A DNA stretch of 28,045 nucleotides, from contig DCJB01000089.1 in NCBI GenBank assembly GCA_002317325.1, positions 1 to 28,045 on the forward strand. The letters run 5' to 3'. Shown in pieces: positions 1-6,965 of this stretch (positions are counted from its first letter, which is position 1; every line of letters starts with the position of its first letter). Origin of the DNA: Bacteroidales bacterium UBA1711 (GTDB taxonomy: Bacteria > Bacteroidota > Bacteroidia > Bacteroidales > P3). The notes below the pieces were generated by a model that was not told the origin of the DNA, did no database searches, and saw nothing but the letters and a program-made list of their open reading frames with translations. The position numbers and the translations under genes are program-made.

Positions 1-743
1 CCTCGGGCGTGCCCTTTGTTCTCAGCAGTTTGGGTGACGCTGAACAGGTCCCAAAAGTCTTTCTGGCTCTCGCGGTAGCTTTTCATTTCGGAGGGTGAGA
101 ACCGCGCTATCTCGGCTTGGTCAAAGAGCCGTTGGAAGACGGCTTCCTGCAGCGCCTGAGGCTTGTCCATCAACTGGTTTAGATTTTTCATAGCATATAG
201 CCACTTGTCAAATGTCGTCTCCAACTCGCCCTCGCCCTTCTTGAACTTGGGCATTTCCAAGTAAATGTACGTCAATTTGTCGTAGAAGACGTTCTTGGTC
301 CTCAGGTCCACCAACTTCACCTCGTGGTACATCTTGTCTGCGCTGCCGGGCTCAAAGACGAAGTTGAGTATGGCGATGGTATAGACCTTGCTGAGCCTGA
401 AATTCCAAGGACCTTGTTCCGACTGTTCCTGAATGGGGAAGGTGGAGTAGAAAATGCTGCGGTCTTTGAAGTACTCCTGCTCGGTCTTCTGCATCTCGAT
501 GAGGAACTTCTCGCCCTGCTCGTTCTGGCAATAGACATCGAACACGGCCTTGCGGTTCGCCGAAGACCGCCCGAGGTGCTCCACGTTGAGGTAGGTGAGG
601 TCGGTGATTTGTTCCTTCCCGTCGAACAGCGAGTTGAGGAAGCTGATGAGCAGCTCCTTGTTGCTCTCGGTGCCGAACAGCTTCTTGAATGCAAAGTCGG
701 TGTAGAAGTTGACGTAACGTTCCTTCAGAGCAGGTTCACACAT
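1..743 (-). CDS. Rpn family PD-(D/E)XK nuclease / putative transposase, C-terminus off the window
   Basis: The frame is open from an ATG at 743 down to base 1, so the 3' end lies outside the window. The N-terminus contains Y-T-D-F-A-F-K-K-L-F-G, the opening signature of Rpn/PDDEXK_2 proteins. The nuclease core follows: Asp69 in A-V-F-D-V-Y, then I-E-M-Q with Glu83. Members of this family (the E. coli Rpn proteins) are DNA endonucleases that promote RecA-independent recombination; they are annotated as transposases although no transposition is established. About 247 residues are visible of a usual length near 300. It faces away from the lipoprotein terminator at 808-841 and seems to be a single gene. 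Family assignment is firm, cellular role unknown. Confidence 0.85.
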   Translation of the reverse strand, partial: MCEPALKERYVNFYTDFAFKKLFGTESNKELLISFLNSLFDGKEQITDLTYLNVEHLGRSSANRKAVFDVYCQNEQGEKFLIEMQKTEQEYFKDRSIFYSTFPIQEQSEQGPWNFRLSKVYTIAILNFVFEPGSADKMYHEVKLVDLRTKNVFYDKLTYIYLEMPKFKKGEGELETTFDKWLYAMKNLNQLMDKPQALQEAVFQRLFDQAEIARFSPSEMKSYRESQKDFWDLFSVTQTAENKGHAR

Positions 744-797
744 ACGCAAGCATTTTTCAGGAAAACGTCAGACCCATTGAATTATTGCCGAAGCAAG

Positions 798-841
798 AAA
801 AAAAATTGTCCCGGGCAGCCCCCATCGGGGCTGCCCGGGAC
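798..841 (-). terminator. Intrinsic terminator of the lipoprotein gene
   Basis: A perfect 15-bp stem (808-822 pairing with 827-841, arms GTCCCGGGCAGCCCC and its complement) closes a 4-nt loop. On the minus strand it is followed by a run of T residues (the A-run at 798-805). It lies 20 bp after the stop codon of the minus-strand lipoprotein gene and before the Rpn gene, so it should separate the two transcripts. Confidence 0.88.
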
Positions 842-860
842 CACTTGGCAGACCGCCGCC

Positions 861-1337
861 TCAGTTGGTGTGGACGCAGACCTTGAAGGTGATGTCGTCA
901 ATCATTGCGTCCGGCTGGAAGGCATCCATGTCCTCTATCACGAAGATGACTTGCCCCTCTTCATACTCGAACCGGATATTCTCGGCTATGGCTGTGGGGG
1001 CGCCTTCCTCGGTGTATCCGTATATGTAGGGATAGACGTAGGGCAGCGGATTCCAACTCCCTGCACCCGAGCGGGAGTCATATACATTCCACACGTAGGC
1101 CGTCACGGCGCCGTCGGCCATCACGCTGGCGGTGATGTCCGAGTTCTCCCATTTGGAGAAGAGGTAGGTGCGGCCGTCGTTGGTGGTCTCCAGCGTCCAC
1201 TGGTCTTTTTTCACGGTGTACTGGTGTGTGTAGAGCTTGGAGCCATCGTGGATGGTGACGTACTCTTTTCGGCACGAGGTGAGGGGCGCCAGCAGGGCGA
1301 TACCCATCAGTGCGAGTAATAACTTTCTTGCTTTCAT
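861..1337 (-). CDS. Small hypothetical lipoprotein
   Basis: 158 residues from an ATG at 1337. The N-terminus is a lipoprotein signal: basic M-K-A-R-K, a hydrophobic stretch, then lipobox L-T-S-C with the acylated Cys at residue 22. The mature part has no motif I recognise. It contains alternating aromatic and polar stretches (for example W-T-L-E and Y-L-F-S-K-W-E), which suggests a small beta-rich domain exposed in the periplasm or outer membrane. It has its own promoter at 1385-1392 and its own terminator at 798-841, so it appears monocistronic. No function is proposed. Confidence 0.85.
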   Translation of the reverse strand: MKARKLLLALMGIALLAPLTSCRKEYVTIHDGSKLYTHQYTVKKDQWTLETTNDGRTYLFSKWENSDITASVMADGAVTAYVWNVYDSRSGAGSWNPLPYVYPYIYGYTEEGAPTAIAENIRFEYEEGQVIFVIEDMDAFQPDAMIDDITFKVCVHTN

Positions 1338-1384
1338 GATTATGTACGTTTTTTGTTTATTATTTTCGTGAAGTTTTCCAACTG

Positions 1385-1392
1385 CAAAGATA
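1385..1392 (-). promoter_or_regulatory. Bacteroidetes -7 promoter element for the lipoprotein gene
   Basis: Read on the minus strand the bases are TATCTTTG, an exact match to the TAnnTTTG -7 consensus of Bacteroidetes sigma-ABfr promoters, 47 bp before the ATG. No clear -33 TTG was found at the usual spacing; a T-rich run lies directly upstream instead. Confidence 0.7.
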
Positions 1393-1442
1393 CAAAAAAA
1401 GAGGCGGATTTTTCCTTACTGTGAACATATTTTTCCCAAAGC

Positions 1443-3884
1443 CTATTTCAGGTGCACCACGGTGATGCCGTCGCCGCCCAATTCTATGCGTTCTGAGTGG
1501 TACGACTGCACGTCGTGGTTGCCCTGCAGCTGCTGGCGGATGAGCTGTTTGAGTATGCCGTAGCCTTTGCCGTGGAGCACCCGCAGCTCTTTCTCGCTCA
1601 GGAGCGTGGCCTCGTCAAGAAACTGCTGGAGGCTGCCCAAGGCCTCTTCGGCTCGCTGCCCGCGGAGGTCGAGGGTGGGATTGAAGTATTTGCGCTTCTC
1701 GTTGATGTCGTCATAGATGGACTGGAAACGGTTGTTCTGCCGGCTCGACTTGTCGGCGGGTATGGCCTTTTTCCAGGTGCCGCCAAGGCGGTTGAGGGCA
1801 ATGGTCATGCGTATGCTGTTGCTCTCCACCACGGCTTTTTTGCCCTTGAGTTCCACCACCTGCCCGAAGGTCTCCTGCCCGTCTATGCGCACGATGGTTC
1901 CAATCCTGATGGGCGCCTCGCCCTCTTCGGGGTCGGGCCTCGCTCCGCCGGGGCGGCGGGCTTCGGCGGCAGGCAGGGTCGCTTGGGCGGCCTCCCGCTG
2001 CTCGTCGTGCTTCTCCTGGTCCGAGGCTATGCGCTGCAGCTCTGCCTTCATGCGCTCTCGCGCACGCAGGGTGATTTCGCGTTCCGCCTGCGCCTCTCTG
2101 ATGTCGCTGATGGTCTGCTCTACGGTGCGGTTGGCGTTGGCTATTATCTCTTGCGCCTCTTTGCGGGCGCTGCTGAGTATGTCGTAGCGGCGCGACTCGA
2201 GGTTGTCGGACAGCTGGCGGTATTTCCCGGTCACTTCGGAGAGGAAGGCGTCGGCCATGTCCAACTGGGCCTTCTGCTGGGCAAGCTGCTGTTTCTCCAA
2301 CTCTATCTGCTGCAGCTGGTGCTCGAAGTTGAGCTGCTCTACTCCCACCTTCTCGCCCGCGGCGCGGAGTATCTCTTCGGGAAACCCTATGTTGCGGGCT
2401 ATCTCGAAGGCAAACGAACTGCCGGGGTGTCCGATGGCGAGCCGATAGAGGGGCTTCATCTGGTCGGTGTCAAAGAGCATGGCGCCGTTGCATATTCCCG
2501 CATGCCTGTCGGCCAGCAGTTTGAGGTCGGCGTAGTGGGTGGTGGCCACGCCGTAGGCATGACGGCTGTGCAGCTCCTCTATCAGCGCCTCGGCTATGGC
2601 ACAGCCCGAGCGGGGCTCGGTGCCGCCCCCCAACTCGTCCAGCAGGAAGAGGGTGCCCTCGTGGGCGGTCTCCAAGAGGCTCTTCATGTTCTGCAGGTGG
2701 GAGGTGTAGGTGCTGAGGTCGTTGTCTATGGACTGCTGGTCGCCTATGTCTATGAATATGTCGTCGAAGATACCGAACTCCGAGGTCTCGCGGCAGGGCA
2801 CCAGCAGGCCGCACTGCAGCATATACTGTATCAGCCCGACAGCCTTGAGGCACACCGACTTCCCGCCGGCATTCGGCCCCGAGACGATGAGGATGTGGTG
2901 CGTGTCGTCGAGGGTGATGTTGAAGGGGACGATGTCGCCCTTGTGGGCGAGGTAGAGCAGCGGATGCCGCGCGTCCAACCAGTTGATTTTGGCGATGCTG
3001 TCAACGATGGGGCGGCCGGCCCTAAGGGTGAGGGCAAAGCGGGCTTTGGCCCGGATGAAGTCTATGCGGGCCAAAAACCAGTAGGCGTTGATGAGTTGCG
3101 TAAGCTGCGGCCGCAGCCGGTCGGTGAACTGGGCGAGGATTTTCTGTATCTCGTGCCGCTCCGCAAACTCCAGCTCCCGAAGGTCGTTGTTCAGCTCCAC
3201 CACGTCCGAGGGCTCCAAGAAAGCGGTCTGCCGCGTGGCGGACTCGTCGTGTATGAGGCCTCTTATTTTGCGGCGGTGGGTGTCGAGCATGGGTATCACC
3301 AACCGACCGTTGCGTATGGTCACTTCGCCGTTCTCGGGCGCCCAGCCCTCCCGTTTGGCCCGGGCCAGCTGACGGTTGATTTGGTTGTCCACGTCGCAGC
3401 GCTTTTTGGCTATCTCGCGGCGGATGTCAAGGAGCGTGTCGGAGGCGTTGTCGTATATCTCGCCTTTGTCGTCAATGAGCTTGGCAAGGGTTTTGGAGAG
3501 CGAGGGGTCCAGCTCCACTTTCTGCGCCAGCTCGTGCAGCATGGGGTAGCGCGCGGCGGCGTCGTCAAGCAGGAAACGGAGGCACTCCCCTATGGTGCGC
3601 AGCGAGCATTTCAGGTCGAAGAGGGCCTGCTGGTCTATGACCGTGTTGCCCACGCGCAGCCGCAGCAGCTCGTCGGTGAGGTCTATGAAGTCCTGCGAGG
3701 GAAAGCCGGTCTCCATCACAAGGATCTGGCGGAACTCCTCGGTCTGCTGCAGCTCCCGCACCACCCGGTCGTAGCTGTTGGAGAAGGCCATCTTCTGCAC
3801 CATCTGCTCGGCAAGGGCGTTGGTGCATTCGGCGGCCACCATGGCGCGTATTTTGTCAAATCCAAGTTTTTCTTCAATATTCAT
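1443..3884 (-). CDS. mutS2: MutS2 family endonuclease / ribosome-rescue ATPase
   Basis: 813 residues from the ATG at 3884. A TTG eight codons upstream was not used because M-N-I-E-E-K-L-G-F-D-K-I is the usual family start. Order: MutS-like core and clamp, ABC-type ATPase with Walker A G-P-N-A-G-G-K-S (about 336-343) and a D-E-L-G-G-G-T-E Walker B/signature region, a long Q/E/K-rich coiled coil, a KOW-like segment, and a C-terminal Smr domain with L-D-L-R-G and H-G-K-G. It lacks the mismatch-recognition domain, as expected for MutS2. Family members suppress recombination by nicking DNA and, in some bacteria, split collided ribosomes; which role applies here is not visible. It starts 10 bp after the amidase stop and is probably the last gene of the ribF operon. 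Confidence 0.96.
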   Translation of the reverse strand: MNIEEKLGFDKIRAMVAAECTNALAEQMVQKMAFSNSYDRVVRELQQTEEFRQILVMETGFPSQDFIDLTDELLRLRVGNTVIDQQALFDLKCSLRTIGECLRFLLDDAAARYPMLHELAQKVELDPSLSKTLAKLIDDKGEIYDNASDTLLDIRREIAKKRCDVDNQINRQLARAKREGWAPENGEVTIRNGRLVIPMLDTHRRKIRGLIHDESATRQTAFLEPSDVVELNNDLRELEFAERHEIQKILAQFTDRLRPQLTQLINAYWFLARIDFIRAKARFALTLRAGRPIVDSIAKINWLDARHPLLYLAHKGDIVPFNITLDDTHHILIVSGPNAGGKSVCLKAVGLIQYMLQCGLLVPCRETSEFGIFDDIFIDIGDQQSIDNDLSTYTSHLQNMKSLLETAHEGTLFLLDELGGGTEPRSGCAIAEALIEELHSRHAYGVATTHYADLKLLADRHAGICNGAMLFDTDQMKPLYRLAIGHPGSSFAFEIARNIGFPEEILRAAGEKVGVEQLNFEHQLQQIELEKQQLAQQKAQLDMADAFLSEVTGKYRQLSDNLESRRYDILSSARKEAQEIIANANRTVEQTISDIREAQAEREITLRARERMKAELQRIASDQEKHDEQREAAQATLPAAEARRPGGARPDPEEGEAPIRIGTIVRIDGQETFGQVVELKGKKAVVESNSIRMTIALNRLGGTWKKAIPADKSSRQNNRFQSIYDDINEKRKYFNPTLDLRGQRAEEALGSLQQFLDEATLLSEKELRVLHGKGYGILKQLIRQQLQGNHDVQSYHSERIELGGDGITVVHLK

Positions 3885-3894
3885 GGGGCAGGGG

Positions 3895-4740
3895 TTAGTC
3901 GAAATCAAGATAGAAGGGCCAGTGGCGGCGGAAGGTGCGGAGGGCGGTGCGGCTGAGGGTGGCGGTGCGGATCATGGGGGCGCCGGGAAGGCATTCGTCG
4001 AGGGCGCGCCCCCTGAAGTCGATGACGGCGCAGTCGCCCGAATAGGGTATGCCCGTCCCGTCGGTGCCCACCCGGTTCACCCCCGCCACATAGCAGAGGT
4101 TCTCTATGGCGCGGGCGCGAAGGAGGGTGCTCCAGGCCTCGTGGCGGCTGCCCGGCCAGTTGGCGCATACCACCAGCAGGTCGTATTCCAGCTCCAGCAC
4201 GTCGGGGTCGGGCAGTTGGCCGAGCGCCAGCCCGTCAAACCTGCTGTGCGGGCACTCTATGCCGGGCAGGCTGTTGCGCAGCCACTTGGGAAACCGCAGG
4301 TCGTAGCAGATGGCAGGACGGATGCGCCAGCCCTGCCATTCTATGAGGGCGTTGCGGCAGCCGTGGGCCAGCTGCGACGCCTCGCTGCTCATGCGGAAAG
4401 TGTGCGCCTTGTCGTAGCAGACGCAGCCCCCGTCGGGGCGGACGGCGTGCAGCCGGTTGAATACCGCGTCGCCCACGCGTACTGTCCAAGTGCCGACAAA
4501 GAGGGCGTTGCGGCTGCGGGCGGTGTCTAAGGCAAAACGGAACGTCGGCCCCCCGGGCGGCTCGGCCATGGCCGCCATATTGTCCGAGAATCCGGTGGAG
4601 AATGTCTCGGGAACCACTATGACGTCCGGCCTGCCCCCGAGGTCGTCCAAGGCCGCCGCCACACGGCGGTAGTTGGCTTCGGGGTCTTCCCAGGCTATGT
4701 CTTGCTGATAGTAGGCAATGGTGAGGTCTTCTTTGGGCAT
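3895..4740 (-). CDS. Nitrilase-family amidase (omega-amidase/YafV-like)
   Basis: 281 residues from an ATG at 4740. The carbon-nitrogen hydrolase triad is visible: Glu45 in V-P-E-T-F-S-T-G-F, Lys111 in Y-D-K-A-H-T-F, and the nucleophile Cys145 in I-C-Y-D-L-R-F-P. The P-E-T-F-S-T-G-F and A-N-W-P motifs are typical of the YafV/Nit2 branch, which hydrolyses alpha-ketoglutaramate and related amides, a metabolite-repair role in the cytoplasm. Between C-Y-D-L-R-F-P-K-W-L-R-N and Y-D-L-L-V-V-C-A-N-W-P there is an insertion of about 30 residues (around 157-187) that I do not expect in the family. It lies 15 bp after the LRR gene and 10 bp before mutS2. The omega-amidase substrate is inferred from motifs only. 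Confidence 0.9.
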   Translation of the reverse strand: MPKEDLTIAYYQQDIAWEDPEANYRRVAAALDDLGGRPDVIVVPETFSTGFSDNMAAMAEPPGGPTFRFALDTARSRNALFVGTWTVRVGDAVFNRLHAVRPDGGCVCYDKAHTFRMSSEASQLAHGCRNALIEWQGWRIRPAICYDLRFPKWLRNSLPGIECPHSRFDGLALGQLPDPDVLELEYDLLVVCANWPGSRHEAWSTLLRARAIENLCYVAGVNRVGTDGTGIPYSGDCAVIDFRGRALDECLPGAPMIRTATLSRTALRTFRRHWPFYLDFD

Positions 4741-4755
4741 TATGTTGGCGTATTT

Positions 4756-5265
4756 TCAGTATCCGCAGTTGCAGGCGTAGTCCCACCGCTTCTCCACCCG
4801 CGGAAGCAGCGCCGAGAGGGCGGCCTGGTCGTCGGGGGTCAGGGGGCAGCTCCGCAGGTCTATGAGCCGCAGCGTGCCGTCGAGCCGGGCAAACTCCGGC
4901 GGCAGCGTGGTGATGTAGGTGTCCCACAGTATCAGCTCTCTCAGGCTGTCGGCTGCGGCCAAGGCGGGCGGCAGGGCTTGGATGGGGTTGCGGCTGAGTT
5001 CGAGACGGCGCAGGTTGGCGAGGGTGCCCACGCTGTCGGGCAGCGAGGCGAGGCGGTTGCCGCGGAGGTCCAGCTCGCGCAGGTTCCCCATCTGCCACAC
5101 CGCGGCGGGCACATGGCGCAGCCGCTGGTGGCGCAGACGCAGCACATACACCTCCTCGGGGTCCTCCACCTCTTGCAGCGACGTATATACCCGCCCGGGC
5201 TGCGCAGCCGACAGCGAGCAGCCGATAAGTAACATGACTATGGGGAGGAGGCGGCGCATGAGCAT
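4756..5265 (-). CDS. Leucine-rich-repeat lipoprotein
   Basis: About 169 residues from an ATG at 5265 whose A is shared with the ribF stop codon (TGATG), which implies translational coupling. An in-frame ATG at 5259 is an alternative start. The N-terminus is hydrophobic and ends in L-I-G-C, a good lipobox, so an outer-membrane or periplasmic lipoprotein is likely. The middle has about four LRR units of the L-x-x-L-x-L-x-x-N-x-[LI] type, for example L-R-E-L-D-L-R-G-N-R-L and L-R-R-L-E-L-S-R-N-P-I. The C-terminus ends C-N-C-G-Y. LRR domains bind proteins; the partner is unknown. An envelope protein between two cytoplasmic metabolic genes is an odd placement. Confidence 0.85.
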   Translation of the reverse strand: MLMRRLLPIVMLLIGCSLSAAQPGRVYTSLQEVEDPEEVYVLRLRHQRLRHVPAAVWQMGNLRELDLRGNRLASLPDSVGTLANLRRLELSRNPIQALPPALAAADSLRELILWDTYITTLPPEFARLDGTLRLIDLRSCPLTPDDQAALSALLPRVEKRWDYACNCGY

Positions 5266-6221
5266 CAACGGACTGGTGAAGGACGGCCCCCGGCGGCACG
5301 GGCGGCGGCACGGTCTGCCGCCAGCTGCTCGGCGAGGGCCTCGGGCGAGTCAAATCGGCGTATGTCGCGCAGCCGCTCCACAAAGCGGACCACCAGCGTC
5401 TGCCCGTACAGGTCGCCCTCATAGTCTATCAAATGCACCTCGAAGGTCGGCTGCGAAAGCCCGAAGGTGGGCTGCCCCCCGAGGTTGGCCATGCCTGTGC
5501 GGAGGCTTCCGTCGGCAGCGAGGCAGCGCACGCAATAGACCCCGTCGGCGGGCAAAGCCTTCTCGAGGCTGTCGGGAACCACATTGGCGGTGGGAAACCC
5601 GATGGAGCGCCCCACCCGGCGGCCCTCCCCCACCCGCCCGCTCACGCGGTATTCGTATCCCAGCATGGCGGCCGCGCGCCCCACGTCGCCCGCGCCCAGC
5701 GCCTTCCTTATCTGCGTCGAACTCACCTCTCTCCCCTCGTACAGGAGCGCTGTGTCTTCCGACACCCTCACCCCCATCCCCTCCGCCAGGGGGCGGAGCC
5801 GGTGAAAGTCGCTTTTGGCCTTGCTGCCAAACATATTGTCAAACCCCAGCACCAAGGCCCTGGCACGCAGACGCGCCACGATGGTGCGGCGGAAAAAGTC
5901 GCAGGCCGACAGCCGGGCCTCTTCCGGCGTGAAGCCTATCTCCACCACATCGCCCACCCCCGCCTCCGCCAACAGGCCATAGCGCTCCTCGTTGGTGGTG
6001 AGGCGGAAACCGGCGGGCGGCTGCTCGCCGGGCGGCAGGAGGACGAGGCGCGGATGGCGGTCGAATGTCACCACCACGGGCCGCACCCCCTCCTCCTCCG
6101 CCACCTGCCCGAGCCGCGCCAAAATGTGGCGGTGGCCGTTGTGCACGCCGTCAAACATCCCCACCGTCACAGCAGTGGCAAATGGCAATTCCCTGATGTC
6201 GTTCAGTTTGTATATATTCAT
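5265..6221 (-). CDS. ribF: Bifunctional riboflavin kinase / FAD synthetase
   Basis: 318 residues from an ATG at 6221. A longer frame reaches 6281, but its extra 20 codons overlap the -7 promoter box at 6241-6248, and M-N-I-Y-K-L is a typical Bacteroidetes RibF start. The N-terminal FMN adenylyltransferase domain has G-M-F-D-G-V-H-N-G-H (21-30, the HxGH nucleotide-transfer motif) and S-S-T-Q-I-R (167-172). The C-terminal flavokinase domain has G-F-P-T-A-N-V (208-214). It makes FMN and FAD from riboflavin in the cytoplasm. Probably first gene of the operon through the LRR protein and amidase to mutS2. Length and motifs are normal. Confidence 0.97.
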   Translation of the reverse strand: MNIYKLNDIRELPFATAVTVGMFDGVHNGHRHILARLGQVAEEEGVRPVVVTFDRHPRLVLLPPGEQPPAGFRLTTNEERYGLLAEAGVGDVVEIGFTPEEARLSACDFFRRTIVARLRARALVLGFDNMFGSKAKSDFHRLRPLAEGMGVRVSEDTALLYEGREVSSTQIRKALGAGDVGRAAAMLGYEYRVSGRVGEGRRVGRSIGFPTANVVPDSLEKALPADGVYCVRCLAADGSLRTGMANLGGQPTFGLSQPTFEVHLIDYEGDLYGQTLVVRFVERLRDIRRFDSPEALAEQLAADRAAARAAGGRPSPVR

Positions 6222-6240
6222 CTCAACAGCAGACGTTCTG

Positions 6241-6248
6241 CAAAGATA
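6241..6248 (-). promoter_or_regulatory. Bacteroidetes -7 promoter element for the ribF operon
   Basis: The minus-strand bases TATCTTTG match TAnnTTTG exactly and lie 19 bp before the chosen ribF ATG. The same octamer precedes the lipoprotein gene at 1385-1392. It decides the ribF start, since a longer frame would run through it. Confidence 0.7.
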
Positions 6249-6380
6249 CGCTTTTTTTTCCGCATAGCGCCTCCCCTGCATGATTCTTCACGGCCGAGGG
6301 GGTCTGGAGCCCGACTTGACCCCCTATGAACCCGAAAAATGAAACCAAAGGCAATAGCCTGAGCGGTTGTGCGTTATTAT

Positions 6381-6424
6381 TTATGTGGTCAACCCTAAAT
6401 ACATTTTAAGGGTTGACCACATAA
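6381..6424. repeat. Perfect 16-bp inverted repeat in intergenic DNA
   Basis: Arms 6381-6396 (TTATGTGGTCAACCCT) and 6409-6424 are exact reverse complements around a 12-nt AT-rich centre. It lies between the divergent ribF operon and the restriction island. The stem is only moderately GC-rich and no T-tract follows directly, so a plain intrinsic terminator is not the best reading. An operator, a recombination site or a relic of a small mobile element are all possible. The rest of 6282-6585 shows no gene. Confidence 0.75.
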
Positions 6425-6460
6425 CCCGACAGCAATGCACCGGCATTTGGAGGCTTCGGC

Positions 6461-6524
6461 CTAAATTCTTAATCCCCCCTCCCCCAACTCTAAATTCTAC
6501 ATTCTAAATTCTAAATTCTAAAAT
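6461..6524. repeat. AT-rich period-7 repeats (TAAATTC units)
   Basis: CTAAATT units recur with a 7-nt period, most regularly at 6504-6524, with a C-rich interruption at 6473-6487. The 15-mer at 6484-6498 (CCAACTCTAAATTCT) recurs exactly at 27397-27411 next to another period-7 block, so this is a dispersed intergenic repeat family. Confidence 0.7.
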
Positions 6525-6585
6525 GATATAATATTCCGCTTAGTAATTCGTTTCTTAGTAAGAGTGTTATTACAAAAACAGCCCC

Positions 6586-6906
6586 ATGAATCCTCTTTTT
6601 GTTTTCGGTAAAGCAGTCAGCGGCGAGGCCTTCACCGACCGCGAGGCTGAAACCAAGAAACTGATTTCCAACTTTCAATATGGCGTAAACACATTCATCG
6701 TCTCGCCACGCCGCTGGGGCAAGACCTCGCTGGTGATTAAGGCTAAGTCCTTAGCCGAGAGCGACAGCCTCAAGATTGTCTATTTCGACGCGCAGAAGTG
6801 CCGCAGCCGCGAATACTTCTGCCAACGCTTCGCCTCCGCAGTGCTCATGCAGACCGCCAACCGTCTTGAAATTAGGCAGGTCTCGCAGCCGTTATTACTC
6901 ATTTAA
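6586..6906 (+). pseudogene. Truncated AAA-type ATPase (N-terminal fragment)
   Basis: 106 residues starting M-N-P-L-F-V-F-G-K-A-V, with the Walker A P-R-R-W-G-K-T-S-L at about 41-49. This is the opening of a common Bacteroidetes AAA ATPase family of roughly 350-400 residues. Family resemblance continues to about L-M-Q-T-A-N-R-L-E (residues 86-94), then about 12 unrelated residues end at TAA. Walker B and the C-terminal wing domain are missing, so the protein cannot be a working ATPase. It marks the left side of the restriction island, 59 bp before hsdM, and was probably broken by the island's arrival or by later deletion. Full-length size is from memory. Confidence 0.8.
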
Positions 6907-6965
6907 ACGCATTCATTTTTCTGAAGCCCAAGTCGCCCCCCCCCATTCCCTAACCCCCAACCACG

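Noticed and set aside
324..1319. 331-codon plus-strand frame crossing the Rpn gene and the lipoprotein gene
   Set aside because: It runs antisense through two well-supported genes and the 15-bp terminator stem, and shows no protein-like features.
1497..3956. 819-codon open frame on the plus strand opposite mutS2
   Set aside because: It mirrors mutS2 codon for codon, as GC-rich genes often leave an open antisense frame. Its protein has no recognisable domain, whereas the minus strand encodes full MutS2 motifs.
6282..6380. Possible tRNA or small RNA between the ribF promoter and the inverted repeat
   Set aside because: No cloverleaf, T-loop or other conserved RNA motif could be found by eye.
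6586..6906. Functional small ATPase
   Set aside because: Only the N-terminus with Walker A is left; Walker B, sensor and C-terminal domains are absent.
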